From Diploptera punctata (lineage: Eukaryota; Arthropoda; Insecta; Blattodea; Blaberidae): DNA of 64,000 nt. A model generated the notes under the pieces. That model was not told the origin of the DNA and made no database searches. It saw only the letters and a program-made list of their open reading frames with translations. This document shows, in pieces, positions 54,294 through 63,814 of the stretch (positions are counted from its first letter, which is position 1; each line of letters opens with the position of its first letter). The stretch lies in contig JASPKZ010010233.1 in assembly GCA_030220185.1 (NCBI GenBank), forward strand, positions 1-64,000, given 5' to 3'. The translations under genes and the position numbers were made by a program.

Positions 54294-54630
54294 TCCATCG
54301 CTGTGGTCTCGGGATAAAGTCGTTGCCACGTACGAAGCGGGGAGTTCGATCCCCGGTTGGGAAAAGTTTGCTGGATGAGATTTTTTACTGGAAGACAAAT
54401 ATCGAGAAACTTTAAGGTTCAAATGGTCCCCAAACACCATTTGCAATCGTAATCATCCTATCACATTCATATTGTTTAGTATGAATGTGTGAGTGTTCCG
54501 GCATTGAACTGATGGCGGTCTCCATTCCTTTGTGGTCAAAAAAGTACTTAGGGCCTACGTGATGTAAAGTTTACATATCCTCTCCCGACAGGACGTGTGA
54601 CTGTAAGACCGGAAGGCAAGGGACACGTAA
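54294..54630 (+). mobile_element. S1 SINE, tail type 2
   Basis: Head tccatcgctgtggtctcggg, B box agttcgatccccgg, core with gacaaatatcgagaaacttt, then catattgtttagtatgaatg, tttgtggtcaaaaaagtact and ctctcccgacaggacgtgtg. The tail differs wholly from types 1 and 3. Confidence 0.82.
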
Positions 54631-54740
54631 TAGTATATTGCGATACATGTGAGGTAAGCACTTGTTATTGATCGAGAAAAAGTTTTTTTTTCAATTTTTA
54701 AGATCTGTTACGTGCTTACCTCATGTGCATTGTATATTAT

Positions 54741-55223
54741 TTTTGGTCGATGTGACTAATTTTTATTAAATATAGTAATAAATGAATTTAAATATTGGTT
54801 GGATGTAAATGACTTCTATGAGAAAGAAACATTTGGTGATCGTTGTTATGTAGCTTTTCATGTGTTTTATTATATGCAAGGATTGTTGGATGTGGAGACA
54901 CTTTTATATGTAGTGCCGTGATTAGAATCTGTTTGATAATTTTATTTTGGAAGGAGTCATGGTAGATGATAGAGAAATTAAAGAAGCCTGGAGAGTGGGA
55001 AGTTCTACATTAATTCCGGAAAAGTCTAAAGAAAGGTATGAATTAGTGTATAAAACATTCAAGAAATGTTTTATTTTACTTACAGAACGTGTGCTTTTTG
55101 AGTCCATATCAGCATTGCGATTTCTTTTGTTTGCATAGCAATCAGGTTAGATGCGGGAACGTTGACTTACTTCCAGTAACAACAATATTGGTAAGTATAA
55201 GAAATTAGTCACATCGACCAAAA
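54741..55223. mobile_element. Inverted-repeat-bounded segment, 22-bp arms
   Basis: ttttggtcgatgtgactaat with two more t at 54741-54762 is exactly reversed at 55202-55223. Just outside the left arm a second foldback pairs catgtgaggtaagcac (about 54647) with gtgcttacctcatgtg (about 54711). The segment carries the open frame described next. No target duplication is clear. Confidence 0.55.
54947..55138 (+). CDS. Tyrosine-recombinase-like (Crypton-type) N-terminal fragment, possible exon
   Basis: A 63-codon frame with two nearby ATGs (54947 and 54959). Residues REIKEAWRVGSSTLIPEKSK and then ERYELVYKTFKKCF resemble the start of Crypton-derived or KIAA1958-like proteins, where LPxKSxxRYExxYxxFxxW opens the DNA-binding half of the recombinase fold. 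The last 20 residues look random, so the coding part probably ends near 55070, at a splice or a break. The match is from memory and short. Confidence 0.4.
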   Translation: MEGVMVDDREIKEAWRVGSSTLIPEKSKERYELVYKTFKKCFILLTERVLFESISALRFLLFA

Positions 55224-56330
55224 AAGTACTTAAAAGGGAGAGACTAAACTGAGAATCAGAAAGAAAGATTACACTGAGGAACAAAAAGTAAACTTTTTTT
55301 TTGTCTCAGAAAGAAAAATATGTGATTCTAATAGTATTTTTTTCCTGAATTCAAATATGATATCGGTTTTTCTCCATCACAGAAGTTTCCGAGAGACAGG
55401 CATGTATAATTTCAAACACTTTAATATTTTCTACATTCGTAACTACACAATATTCGAACATTCGGACTCACCTGGAAAGTAAGAAATGACGATTTTCTGC
55501 TACATTTCGCCTGTGGAGCATCCCTCTTGATGGTCCAACAATAATCGGCCAGCATATTAGGATTCCATTTGCCTTGATATCTCTTTTCCATAGCTGAAAC
55601 CATTTGAGTTAGCTCATTTGGTTTTATTTTACAATGGACAAATGGGCGAAAAACGTTTATTAAAAAATAATTATTTAAATTATTTAAATCCATTAATTGA
55701 AATTGAAATAAAAAAACTGTGCGTATTTGAAAACACGATAAAAAAAACTGCATTAAATACAACTATTGGTACTCATGAGACAAAAATCATGTTGACCAGT
55801 GTTGTTATTAAAATACTGTAGAAGTTTAGCACGGATATTTATACAAACAAGAAATAATGAAGCAACTTCTATCTAAAAGAACTTCGTAAATAAAAACAAA
55901 AGAGTGTTGTTTAGCTTCTCGATCTTACTTAACAAGCAGGGTATGAAGGTTTACTGCACAAAGAACTTGCCTTCATTTATGCTAACCTTGATAAAACCAA
56001 TGTTTCTGTAATAGGTTTCTCGGAAAATAAAACCACATAACATCAAGAAGATACAAATTCTTCCTCACACATACTGCAGAAATTAAACTTAGGTATTTTC
56101 CTTTTCACTGCTTACAGAACATGTCACATGGGGAACCAGTTGAATGCGAAGTGAAGGGACCGAATTGTAGAGAGAATGGAACAACAATGGAAGCAACAGA
56201 TATCAATATGAAAAATTGGTCTATATATTGGATTAATTTTAAACGTGGGAAATTTTACTGTGTCAATATTTTTAAAATTCATTCTGAACCATCGCTGAGG
56301 TTATTTTATAAAAAAGTTAAAACAGGAAAA
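55224..56330. other. Mostly unrecognised; candidate splice acceptor at 56117
   Basis: Apart from the minus-strand frame at 55440-55650, the stretch holds one possible exon start. The pyrimidine-rich ccttttcactgcttacag ends at 56117 and opens a frame that runs NMSHGEPVECEVKGPNCREN. No donor or homologue is clear. Confidence 0.3.
55440..55650 (-). pseudogene. Unrecognised frame, possible transposon-derived fragment
   Basis: Minus-strand residues KPNELTQMVSAMEKRYQGKW, NPNMLADYCWTIKRDAPQAK and CSRKSSFLTF look like real protein (balanced composition, spaced W, Y and C), unlike the AT-rich text around. I have a vague memory of a MLADYCW motif in repeated insect proteins but cannot name a family. 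The start is not identifiable. Confidence 0.35.
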
Positions 56331-56735
56331 ATGGTACCTGAGATGTCAGTCGTCCTCAATAAGTTAAAATTTTATTAAAATAGTGTAGGCCTTTCAGAAC
56401 TTTTTGTTCCATCTTCAGAAACTGATTAAGTATATTTCTTTTTTCAATCAGCATACTGTATAGAGGACAGAGGTGGTTAGGTGTGTTCTCATAAAGCAGG
56501 TTTTTGTTTCTCTTTTTTTAATATTTCGAGTTCTACATCCATATATGATGTTATTTTATGATTATTAAATTCTCTGTGAACTATTTAAAGCGTGTTTTCA
56601 CTTGTGTTAAATTGGTGACCTAAATTTATGACGTGTTTCGCTAAACTAGATTTTTCCTTATTGAATTTGAAATCCTTATAATGCTTGTCCAATCTTATAT
56701 TTGAATTTATCGTGGTTCTGTCAATATAAAATTTA
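56331..56735 (-). mobile_element. Penelope-like element, GIY-YIG end
   Basis: Minus strand: DRTTINSNIRLDKHYKDFKF, NKEKSSLAKHVINLGHQFNT, SENTL, VHREF in near-continuous frame, then decayed VELEILKKRETKTCF. The terminus has actgacatctcaggtaccat. The upstream half is cut off by R1 copy 3. Confidence 0.78.
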
Positions 56736-56737
56736 TC

Positions 56738-57437
56738 ATAAGTAATGCCACGAGTGATTTCCAATTTATCTTGAGAATTTGGAAATCAAGAGTGGCATTT
56801 GTTAGGACTATTTAATAAATAAAATTAAGCTGTTTACTCACAAATCATTATTTAAATATAGTTATTTTAAAATATTTATATATTTAATGTAAACGGCGAT
56901 GTTTGAAAACAAATGAGAAACGATTGGTACGCTTCATTTGCTTCTTTTGTTCGTCACTGCAACCAGATCATATTATTTATTGCCGAAGGAACGCAATAAT
57001 GTAAGAATTTAATCTAGTGGAGAAAAAATGAAACACATCAAACTGTATATTAATTCATTTCTGATGTCCTATGATGTAAATATGACAATTATATTTTTTC
57101 TGGAAAAAATACATTTAAGAAAGTGCAAACAGTGGTTTCCTTTTTGATGGTATAATCAATTGCTACAAATGTTTTTATATTAACTCACGTACGCGGTATG
57201 TGTTGACATTCATGCACTATATATAACAATCTGGTAGCCGTATTTCTTAGTAGGTCAGTCACTGCAAAATAATGCTATGACCTATTCAGAATGTTAAAAA
57301 GGAGGTGCTTTCTTTATTATGATAAACTTTAGTTGGTAAATTGTAGGCGAAACACGACTGTGATTGGTTGTAAATAAAAAATAATTGTAACGTGATTGGT
57401 CATTGACTCCCATTTGGGGCATGAGTTAAATAGTCAC
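56738..57437 (+). repeat. R1 interspersed repeat, copy 3
   Basis: Very close to copy 2 (14874-15630), beginning cataagtaatgccacgagtg and ending ggggcatgagttaaatagtc. The clean hairpin at the start lacks the loop insertion of copy 2. It directly follows the Penelope fragment. Confidence 0.87.
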
Positions 57438-57494
57438 AATAACTGCATTTGAATTTGAAGATGCAACAAGTTCTGAAAGATCTACACTATATTA

Positions 57495-57560
57495 ATGAAA
57501 TTTTAATTAGCTGAGGAGGATTGACATATCAGGTACCATTTTTATTTTTTGACTTTTTAA
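57495..57560 (+). mobile_element. Penelope terminus, plus-strand scrap
   Basis: gctgaggaggattgacatat then caggtaccatttttat is the P terminus, facing the minus-strand copy at 56331. The two bracket R1 copy 3. Confidence 0.55.
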
Positions 57561-57734
57561 ACAGACTGTGACTGCTAATAAAATTGGATTATTAACATTT
57601 TCGAAATAGGGTATACATTTAATAAAACAGTGATTTGTTTCTCAAAGTTATACGGTAAAGACACTAAATTTAAAAAATACTGTCTACTAATTGTAGTAAG
57701 AATTTTTTTCAGTCATCCTAATGTTACTTTTTTT
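57561..57734. other. No feature recognised
   Basis: AT-rich gap between the Penelope scrap and the SINE tail. Confidence 0.3.
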
Positions 57735-57905
57735 TTACTTACATTTCGTGTTGTCTCGGAGGAGGTCCTGACATTAACTTGGTCATTCATTCGGGGAGCT
57801 CCTTCATGTCCTTGCGTGGTCAAAAAAGAATGCCTTTGATCTATAATTAAGAATCCCTCTCCCGACAGGTCGTGCTACTGCAAGGCCCGGATGACTTGTG
57901 ACACT
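57735..57905 (+). mobile_element. S1 SINE, tail type 2 only
   Basis: tcggaggaggtcctgacatt, cttcatgtccttgcgtggtc, aaaaaag and ctctcccgacaggtcgtgct match the tails at 8700-8880 and 54480-54630. Head and core are missing. Positions 57906-58015 are unrecognised. Confidence 0.65.
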
Positions 57906-58019
57906 GTAAATTATGGATAGCTTCTACGAACCTTACACGCAAATGGAGCCTCTATATTCTTTGTACGTATCTACTTATATATTGGGCGAGGAATATATTA
58001 TGGGTCATTTAAATTCCTA

Positions 58020-59191
58020 CATATATAAGACAGATTGTAGAAAAGAAATGGGAATGTAATGGTACTGTACATCGACTATATGTAGCATGTGATTCAATTA
58101 AGAGAGGAGAAGTTATATAGCATCCTGTTGGAGTTCGGAATTCCTAAAAAGTTAGACTAGACTTATACGAATGTATCTAAATGGCACAAAGAGTAGGGTG
58201 CGTGTAGGCAAACAGTTTTCGGGCACTTTTGATATCCAGAATGGGTTGAAGCAAGGAGATGCACTATCTCCTCTACTATTTAATTTTGTACTAGAGCATG
58301 CCATTAAATCTTTAGAGAATGAGGAAGGCTAACAACTCAATGGTGTTAATAAGCTGTTAGTTTATGCTGATGATGTAGTACTACTGGCCGATAGTGAGGA
58401 GATACTAAAGGAACAACACGCACACACTATTGAGTAACACTAAGAAATTAGGAGTGGAAGTAAATATCAATAAATTAAATATATGGTCACACGTAGAAAT
58501 ACATTATATAATGGAAATGGACAGCTAATGACAAATGAGGGAAATTTTGAGGAAGTGGCTGAATTCAAATACCTAGGAACAATAATCACAAATAGGAATG
58601 AGACGCACAAAGAAATTAAACATAGGCTCAATTCTGGAAATGCGTGCTATTATGCATGGCATAGATTCTTGATGTCCCAACTCCTTTCAAAAAACGTTAA
58701 ACTGAAAATATATAAAACTATTATTCAACCAGTTATATTATATGGGTGCGAAACATGGTCTCTTACTTTAAGGGAGGAAAGGAGATTACAAACTATTGAG
58801 AATAAAGTACTTAGGAAAATTTTTGGACCAAAGAGAGATGAACAGACAGGTGAATGGAGAAGACTACATAACATTGAACTACATGGTCTTTATAGGAAGC
58901 CAGATATAATAAGAACAGTTAAGTCTCGTAGACTGCGATGGGCAGGACATGTTGCATGTATGGGGAATGAAAGACTTGCATGGAAGCTTCTTGTAGGAAA
59001 GCCAGAGGGAAAACGCCCAGTTGGTAGATCAAGAATGAGGAGGGAGAATAACATTGAGTATGATTTGAGGGAAGTAGATTATGCAGGGAATGATTCGAAA
59101 GCTTTAGCTCAGGATAGGGATGTATGGAGAGCTTATGTCCGCGCGGCCATGAACCTACGGGTTCGATAGCGCCAGTGAGTAAGTAAGTAAG
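58020..59191 (+). mobile_element. L-alpha LINE, longest copy, with reverse transcriptase motifs
   Basis: Starts in [20 protein letters not shown], then a damaged ACDSIKR, then GTFDIQNGLKQGDALSPLLF (the QGDxxSPxLF motif), LLVYADDVVLLADSEE (catalytic YADD intact), and an uninterrupted 228-codon frame from 58483 to 59169 ending in the usual GKRPVGRSRMRREN and RAAMNLRVR. Two or three frameshifts and a stop (after LENEEG) lie upstream of that frame. The 3' end is gttcgatagcgccagtgagt plus aagt units. The endonuclease is missing. Confidence 0.92.
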
Positions 59192-59572
59192 TATGGTCCG
59201 TAGATGTTCTAATTTTGTTTTTAACCATGGCTGCAGCATTCATAGACCCTTGATTTCATTCGTGAAATAGCCCAATAAGTAAGATTAGTAGAAAATATAA
59301 GGCTAATAATTAGTCATGATTTTATACTTGAGCTAATTAACTTAATTCTTCATTATCAGAAGTAAGTGCTAATTTACTATGAATTGGTTGGTGAGAGGTG
59401 AAACTGCGTTAATGGAATGGAATTTACTTACCTTACATCACGTCTATTTTGTTTTGTAGACCACGGATTCCCTATCTTACACTACTAGTGCAAGGCCACT
59501 CTGTAAGCAATTAAAATTGTATGGTGAAATATTCATCTATATTCGTCATAAGGCAAAATTCCTCGTGTCTAC
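59192..59572. other. No feature recognised
   Basis: No repeat or gene that I can name. Confidence 0.3.
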
Positions 59573-59754
59573 ACACTATTTCAAACGTCTACGCAGCAAG
59601 AGTATACACAGTTGTCTAGCATTGAGGCTGGAGTTGGACTCTCATTGGCTTTTTCCCTCGTTATCTCATCAAACAGCCAATGAGAGTCCAACGCCAGCCT
59701 CAAGGCTAGACAACTGTATGTACTCTTGCTGTGTAGACGTTTGAAATAGAGTGT
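59573..59754. repeat. Long near-perfect hairpin (foldback element)
   Basis: The arms 59573-59650 and 59675-59754 are reverse complements over about 78 bases with about ten mismatches or gaps, around a 24-base loop (ttttccctcgttatctcatc). Examples: ctggagttggactctcattg against caatgagagtccaacgccag. No coding capacity. It could be a foldback MITE or, if transcribed, a small-RNA precursor. Confidence 0.85.
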
Positions 59755-60195
59755 AACTGCAGATAATTTGTTAAATAAATACAGTGTTTCATTTCTATCT
59801 CCTAAGTTATTTTATAATTTCTAGTGTTCGCCAAGTGGTCGAAATTTGACCATAAATAACATGTCACTTTATATTAGATTAGACATTGTTAATTTTAAAT
59901 TGTATTAGACCATATGCATAAAAATACAGGGTATATTTATGTTGGAGTGTAACTGATGATGGGGCTGATAATATTCTACTAGTCAATTAGCACCCACCAT
60001 CGTGAGGAATTTGGGTAGCTACAATAAGTAGCGGTTCTGAATAAATATTCTAGGAACGCACCTGATTTTATGTTATATTATGTCGCTTTTGCAAATACAT
60101 CACATGTGACAACAAAAATGTTTCTAAATTCTAACCATACACTATGCGCATGCGCCAGTTTACACTATGAAACGCATTGCCTATGGTATAAGACC
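59755..60195. other. No gene; S2 fragment at 59987-60037
   Basis: cacccaccatcgtgaggaat then tgggtagctacaataagtag is a 50-base central piece of S2. The rest is unrecognised. Confidence 0.55.
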
Positions 60196-60197
60196 TA

Positions 60198-60500
60198 AAG
60201 CACAAAGAAATTAAACATAGGCCCAACTCTGGAAAAGCGCGCCACTATGTATTGCAGGGACTCTTGTCGTCCCAATTTCTCTCAAATACGTTAAACTGAA
60301 AATAGATATAAAACTATTATTCCACCAGTCATACCACATGGATACGAAACATGCACTCTTACTTTAAGGGAGGAAATGAGAGCTCCACGTTGAGAAAACC
60401 AGTTATAACGGCTGGTGGATCCGACATGCTGACTAGATGTCACCCCTATACTGGCAGGTTTATCGTCTACCTCTGTGGTTAACACATGCACATATATTAC
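60198..60500 (+). mobile_element. L-alpha fragment joined to an S2 fragment
   Basis: 60198-60380 is L-alpha from caaagaaattaaacataggc to tactttaagggaggaaatga, with no 3' end. At 60383 it switches to S2 (gctccacgttgagaaaacca; gacatgctgactagatgtca) up to 60500. The S2 piece also lacks both its ends. Confidence 0.75.
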
Positions 60501-61183
60501 TTGTCTATAGTATAAATAGGAGCTTTGATGCTGAATTTTAGTGCCATACAGTTAAAAACGGCAGATATTTTTTTTGGACATGCCTTTGTACATCACATGC
60601 TTCTGTGGAAGAAATTTGACTCTTGCACCATGGAGATTTTCCATAAGCACTGCCTTGCAGTTAAAAATGGCAGAACTAACTGTTTACATTTTTTATTGAT
60701 AACACTAAAAGTCGTCAATAACTACTAAAAATACTTAAGAAAATCGGTTGACATACAGCGGAGAAAATAGTACTTAACTATTTTGTTTTAGTCTATTTAT
60801 ATGTTATATATAGGCTTAGATATTTATTTTTCGTTTTCCCGAAGTTCTGAGACCTATTTCTTAAATGTTATAGACGTAAAAATGCAGCATGTGATAAGGC
60901 CTACTACAGATATTATTAAGAATTCTGTAGATCATTTGTTTATTGGTTTATATAACAGACTTGATTTTAGTTATGCCTATAGCCAGCAATTACTGCTGTA
61001 ATAAGTTATATCGGGACTGTTTAATAAACTTAATGTAATAATAGTTTATTTATAGTCTGCTATAAGGGAGATTAAGAACTTATCAGTCGAATATTATTTT
61101 TCCCGCGAGGAGAGGCCATAGAGTCCGATTCTGATTAAGGCACAAATTGCATATAAAATCATTCCATGTCCACACCATAACTA
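60501..61183. other. No feature recognised
   Basis: Two open frames of about 66 codons (60525, 60801) have no domain or homologue that I know. At 60548 and 60659 the short phrase cagttaaaaa(c/t)ggcaga is repeated. Confidence 0.35.
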
Positions 61184-61606
61184 ATTAACTAACTCACTAG
61201 CACTATCGAACTCGTAGGTTCATGGTCGCGCAGACATAAGCTCTCCTTACATCCCTATCATGAGTTAATGTTTTCCAATCATCCCCTGTATAATCTACTT
61301 TTCTCAAATCATGGTTAATGTTATTTCTCCGCCTCATTCTTGGTCTACCAACCGGGCGTTTTCCCTCTGGTTTTCCTAAAGGAGCTTCCATGCCCATCTT
61401 CCATTCCCCATTTGGGCCACATGTCCTACGCATCGCAGACTACGAGACTTCCTGTTCTCATTATATCTGGCTTCCTATGTAGACCACGTAGCTCACTGTT
61501 ATGTACGTAGTTTTCTCCATTCTCCAGTCTGTTCTCTCTTTGGTCCAAAAATGTTTCCTAAGAACTTTATTCTCAAATACTCTTAATTTTCTTTCCTCCC
61601 TTAAAA
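61184..61606 (-). mobile_element. L-alpha LINE 3' fragment
   Basis: Minus strand from tttaagggaggaaagaaaat to the 3' end ttcgatagtgctagtgagtt. The C-terminal 76 codons are open (GKRPVGRPRMRRRNNINHDL; YVCATMNLRVR). Confidence 0.88.
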
Positions 61607-62007
61607 ATCATACATTAGAATTTTTATTTAGTTTTCGTTTATATCATATTCTTTTTAAATTAATCTGGGAAATATCATTAAGATAGTATCTTTATTTTGT
61701 CGTGGAGAGTGATTTGCATCCTTAAATGTACCCAAAAGCAATGCCGGCTGTAGCTTTTCTGCCAAAGGGTCACCCATGCAGGACAGGTCAAAGGCAATAA
61801 ACGATATTGTACGTAGGCTATAAAAGTACCTTGGTCGCAAGAGTAACGATCTTTCACGGTAAAAACATAACCGTCAAGAAACGCGGACATCGATTCCACT
61901 AGGGTAATGGACAGCTTATGTCCGCGCCAGTGCTTTAATTACGTAGAGACGTTTTCAAAGGGTGTGCAAAATTTGTTTGGCTAAACAGGATATCTCAGTA
62001 GCATGAG
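61607..62007. other. No feature recognised
   Basis: No repeat or convincing frame. Overlapping minus-strand frames near 61655-61899 have no known domain. Confidence 0.3.
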
Positions 62008-62183
62008 GTTAGCTCCAGGTTGAGAAAACTAGCTATAACGGCTGGGGGACCCGATATGCTGACCACATGTCACCCCTACACTGGTTGGATGATTATCTAC
62101 GTCTGTGATTAACAGATGTGGATGTGAGGCTAGCAGCCGGCTGATAGGGTCAAGAGCCTTCTAGGCTTGTCGCGCCATGGAGA
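62008..62183 (+). mobile_element. S2 SINE, 3' half
   Basis: gctccaggttgagaaaacta, ataacggctgggggacccga, gatgtgaggctagcagccgg and the end gtcgcgccatggagataag. The head is missing. Confidence 0.82.
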
Positions 62184-62550
62184 TAAGTTTATGAGATTAG
62201 CTTCGTCACCGTATTATGGCGAAGGACAAGGAAATTAAGGCAACCGGATTCGAATACATAGCAAATAGTGTTAATATTGTCATGAAATCACGCAGTTATC
62301 TAATACAGCTGTGTGTACTCTGCTATTGCACGCGATAATCAGGGCGCATCGCTGTCAAACATGACATCAATTATGTAACTTCAAGCATTTATTAATACTA
62401 TCATAAGTACCTAGTTAGCTGGGAAGACACTTTCCGCCCCCACAACTTATAAACCTGTCTTGCTCTTCAGTAAATAAAAGAAAAGGAACTGACCACTCCG
62501 AAACAATCAGTCTCAGTTGTCTAATAGTGGGTTATCTCTGGTCTAATATC
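62184..62550. other. No feature recognised
   Basis: No repeat or frame that I can name. Confidence 0.3.
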
Positions 62551-62555
62551 GCAGT

Positions 62556-62816
62556 TCAGGAATGAGTGTACTCTTTGGAAATGTGTAGTCCTATCTTCTT
62601 CAGCAGATTCTCAAAGTCAGAAGGTGACATGCGCGTAAAATTCTTATACTGACCGCTTATTTCTTGTGACTTCAGATTCATCATCAGCTCCGTACCATTC
62701 ATTATTTTAAACAGGGTCGTGTGCCACCAACGTCGTTGTGTCCTTTTCTTTTTGCACAAACTTGCGATGTGCGCCGCGCGCAAGTGTATACGCACCTTAA
62801 TGGTTTCTATGCTCAA
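62556..62816 (-). pseudogene. PIF/Harbinger transposase N-terminal remnant
   Basis: The frame reads KKKRTQRRWWHTTLFK, then SGQYKNFTRMSPSDFENLLK and KIGLHISKEYT. In PIF/Harbinger nucleases (and the domesticated HARBI1) an RRWW segment and an F-NFxRMSxxxFxxLLxxI segment come just before the DDE domain. The frame stops at the point where the DDE part should begin and nothing downstream resembles it. It has no ATG at its head (the first codon there is ttg). It is probably a truncated transposon copy. Confidence 0.6.
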
Positions 62817-62991
62817 CTCTGTCCGAGGTTCATGAGTTCAAACTCTGTAGAGGTCCATGCATTTATTTTGTCATGCCGTAAAAAATTATATTTGCTATAA
62901 CATTGGCTTCATCATTACTCAGCGTAAGGTAGCCTACATAGACCTATATTAATTGGCGTTTCTCGTATAATTTATCATATTTAGGCCTTTC

Positions 62992-63057
62992 TTCTTCTTC
63001 TTCTTCTTCTTCTTCTTATTATTATTATTATTATTAGTAGTAGTAGTAGTAGTTGTA

Positions 63058-63090
<33 letters not shown>
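62992..63090 (+). repeat. Compound microsatellite (CTT)n(ATT)n(TAG)n
   Basis: Three adjoining trinucleotide runs; probably successive slippage from one seed. Confidence 0.95.
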
Positions 63091-63243
63091 TTCTTATTTA
63101 TTTAATTAAATACAAATGAAACAAGGTTTTATGTGATTTTCATATTTATTAAAACATAAATTAGTTACAGCTGTTTCGGTACTTTGTATTATTATTGTTA
63201 TTATTATCGTACAAAATGTTGTTTGTACATAAAATTTACATTG

Positions 63244-63559
63244 TTATTTAACATTTTTCCAATACTGTTATTTTAACACAGTTCCAATAATGGATCATAT
63301 TTTAATATTATAATGATATTGTGAAAAGAAAAATTAATCTGTGAACCAGGAATCAAACCGTGGACCTCTAGTTCTCCAGACTAGTGTGCAGCCCACAACA
63401 CCAGAATTATAGATTTGTATATGTGGAAGGAATTGTTAGTGTTTGTGCCAGGTGTGGAATGGTGTAGTGGGCTGCACACTAGTCTGGAAAACTAGAGGTC
63501 CACGGTTCGATTCCTGGTTCACACATTAATTTTTCTTTTCACAATATCATTATAATATT
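63244..63559. mobile_element. S5 tRNA-like inverted dimer with 15-bp flanking repeats
   Basis: The arms 63303-63402 and 63460-63560 are near-perfect reverse complements. Each holds an A-box region (tagtgggctgcacactagtc), a B box (cacggttcgattcctggttc) and the tail ttaatttttcttttcacaat. The loop is 57 bases. The 15 bases ataaaatttacattg occur at 63229-63243 and 63560-63574. One arm alone, with the same outer flank, is at 20740-20900. Confidence 0.8.
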
Positions 63560-63679
63560 ATAAAATTTACATTGCAACATTTAATATATTTTTAACTCTT
63601 TATAATTAGTATAGTGTATATATAATATATACTGTTAAATATGTTGAAGCTCAGGACACGGATGCCTGGCATATAAGCT

Positions 63680-63805
63680 TCTGAAGGCGACCAAGGCCCG
63701 CATGGGGCTGTCGAGCCACTGATGATGTTAAATATGGTTTTGTATTTGTGCTGGTTAAGTGGAAGAGAAGGCTTTATGGCCTTAACTCTGCCGGAATAAA
63801 TAAAA
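63680..63805 (+). mobile_element. SINE-like fragment with L-gamma 3' tail
   Basis: gaccaaggcccgcatggggc and gtcgagccactgatgatg lead into ggttaagtggaagagaaggc, taactctgccggaataaata and aaac. The last part is the L-gamma 3' end, also on S1 at 26180. The head is not identifiable. Confidence 0.6.
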
Positions 63806-63814
63806 CATTTACCT

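Noticed and set aside
54647..54726. Terminator-like or attenuator hairpin
   Set aside because: The foldback catgtgaggtaagcac/gtgcttacctcatgtg is real, but nothing suggests transcription control. Noted only beside the 54741-55223 segment.
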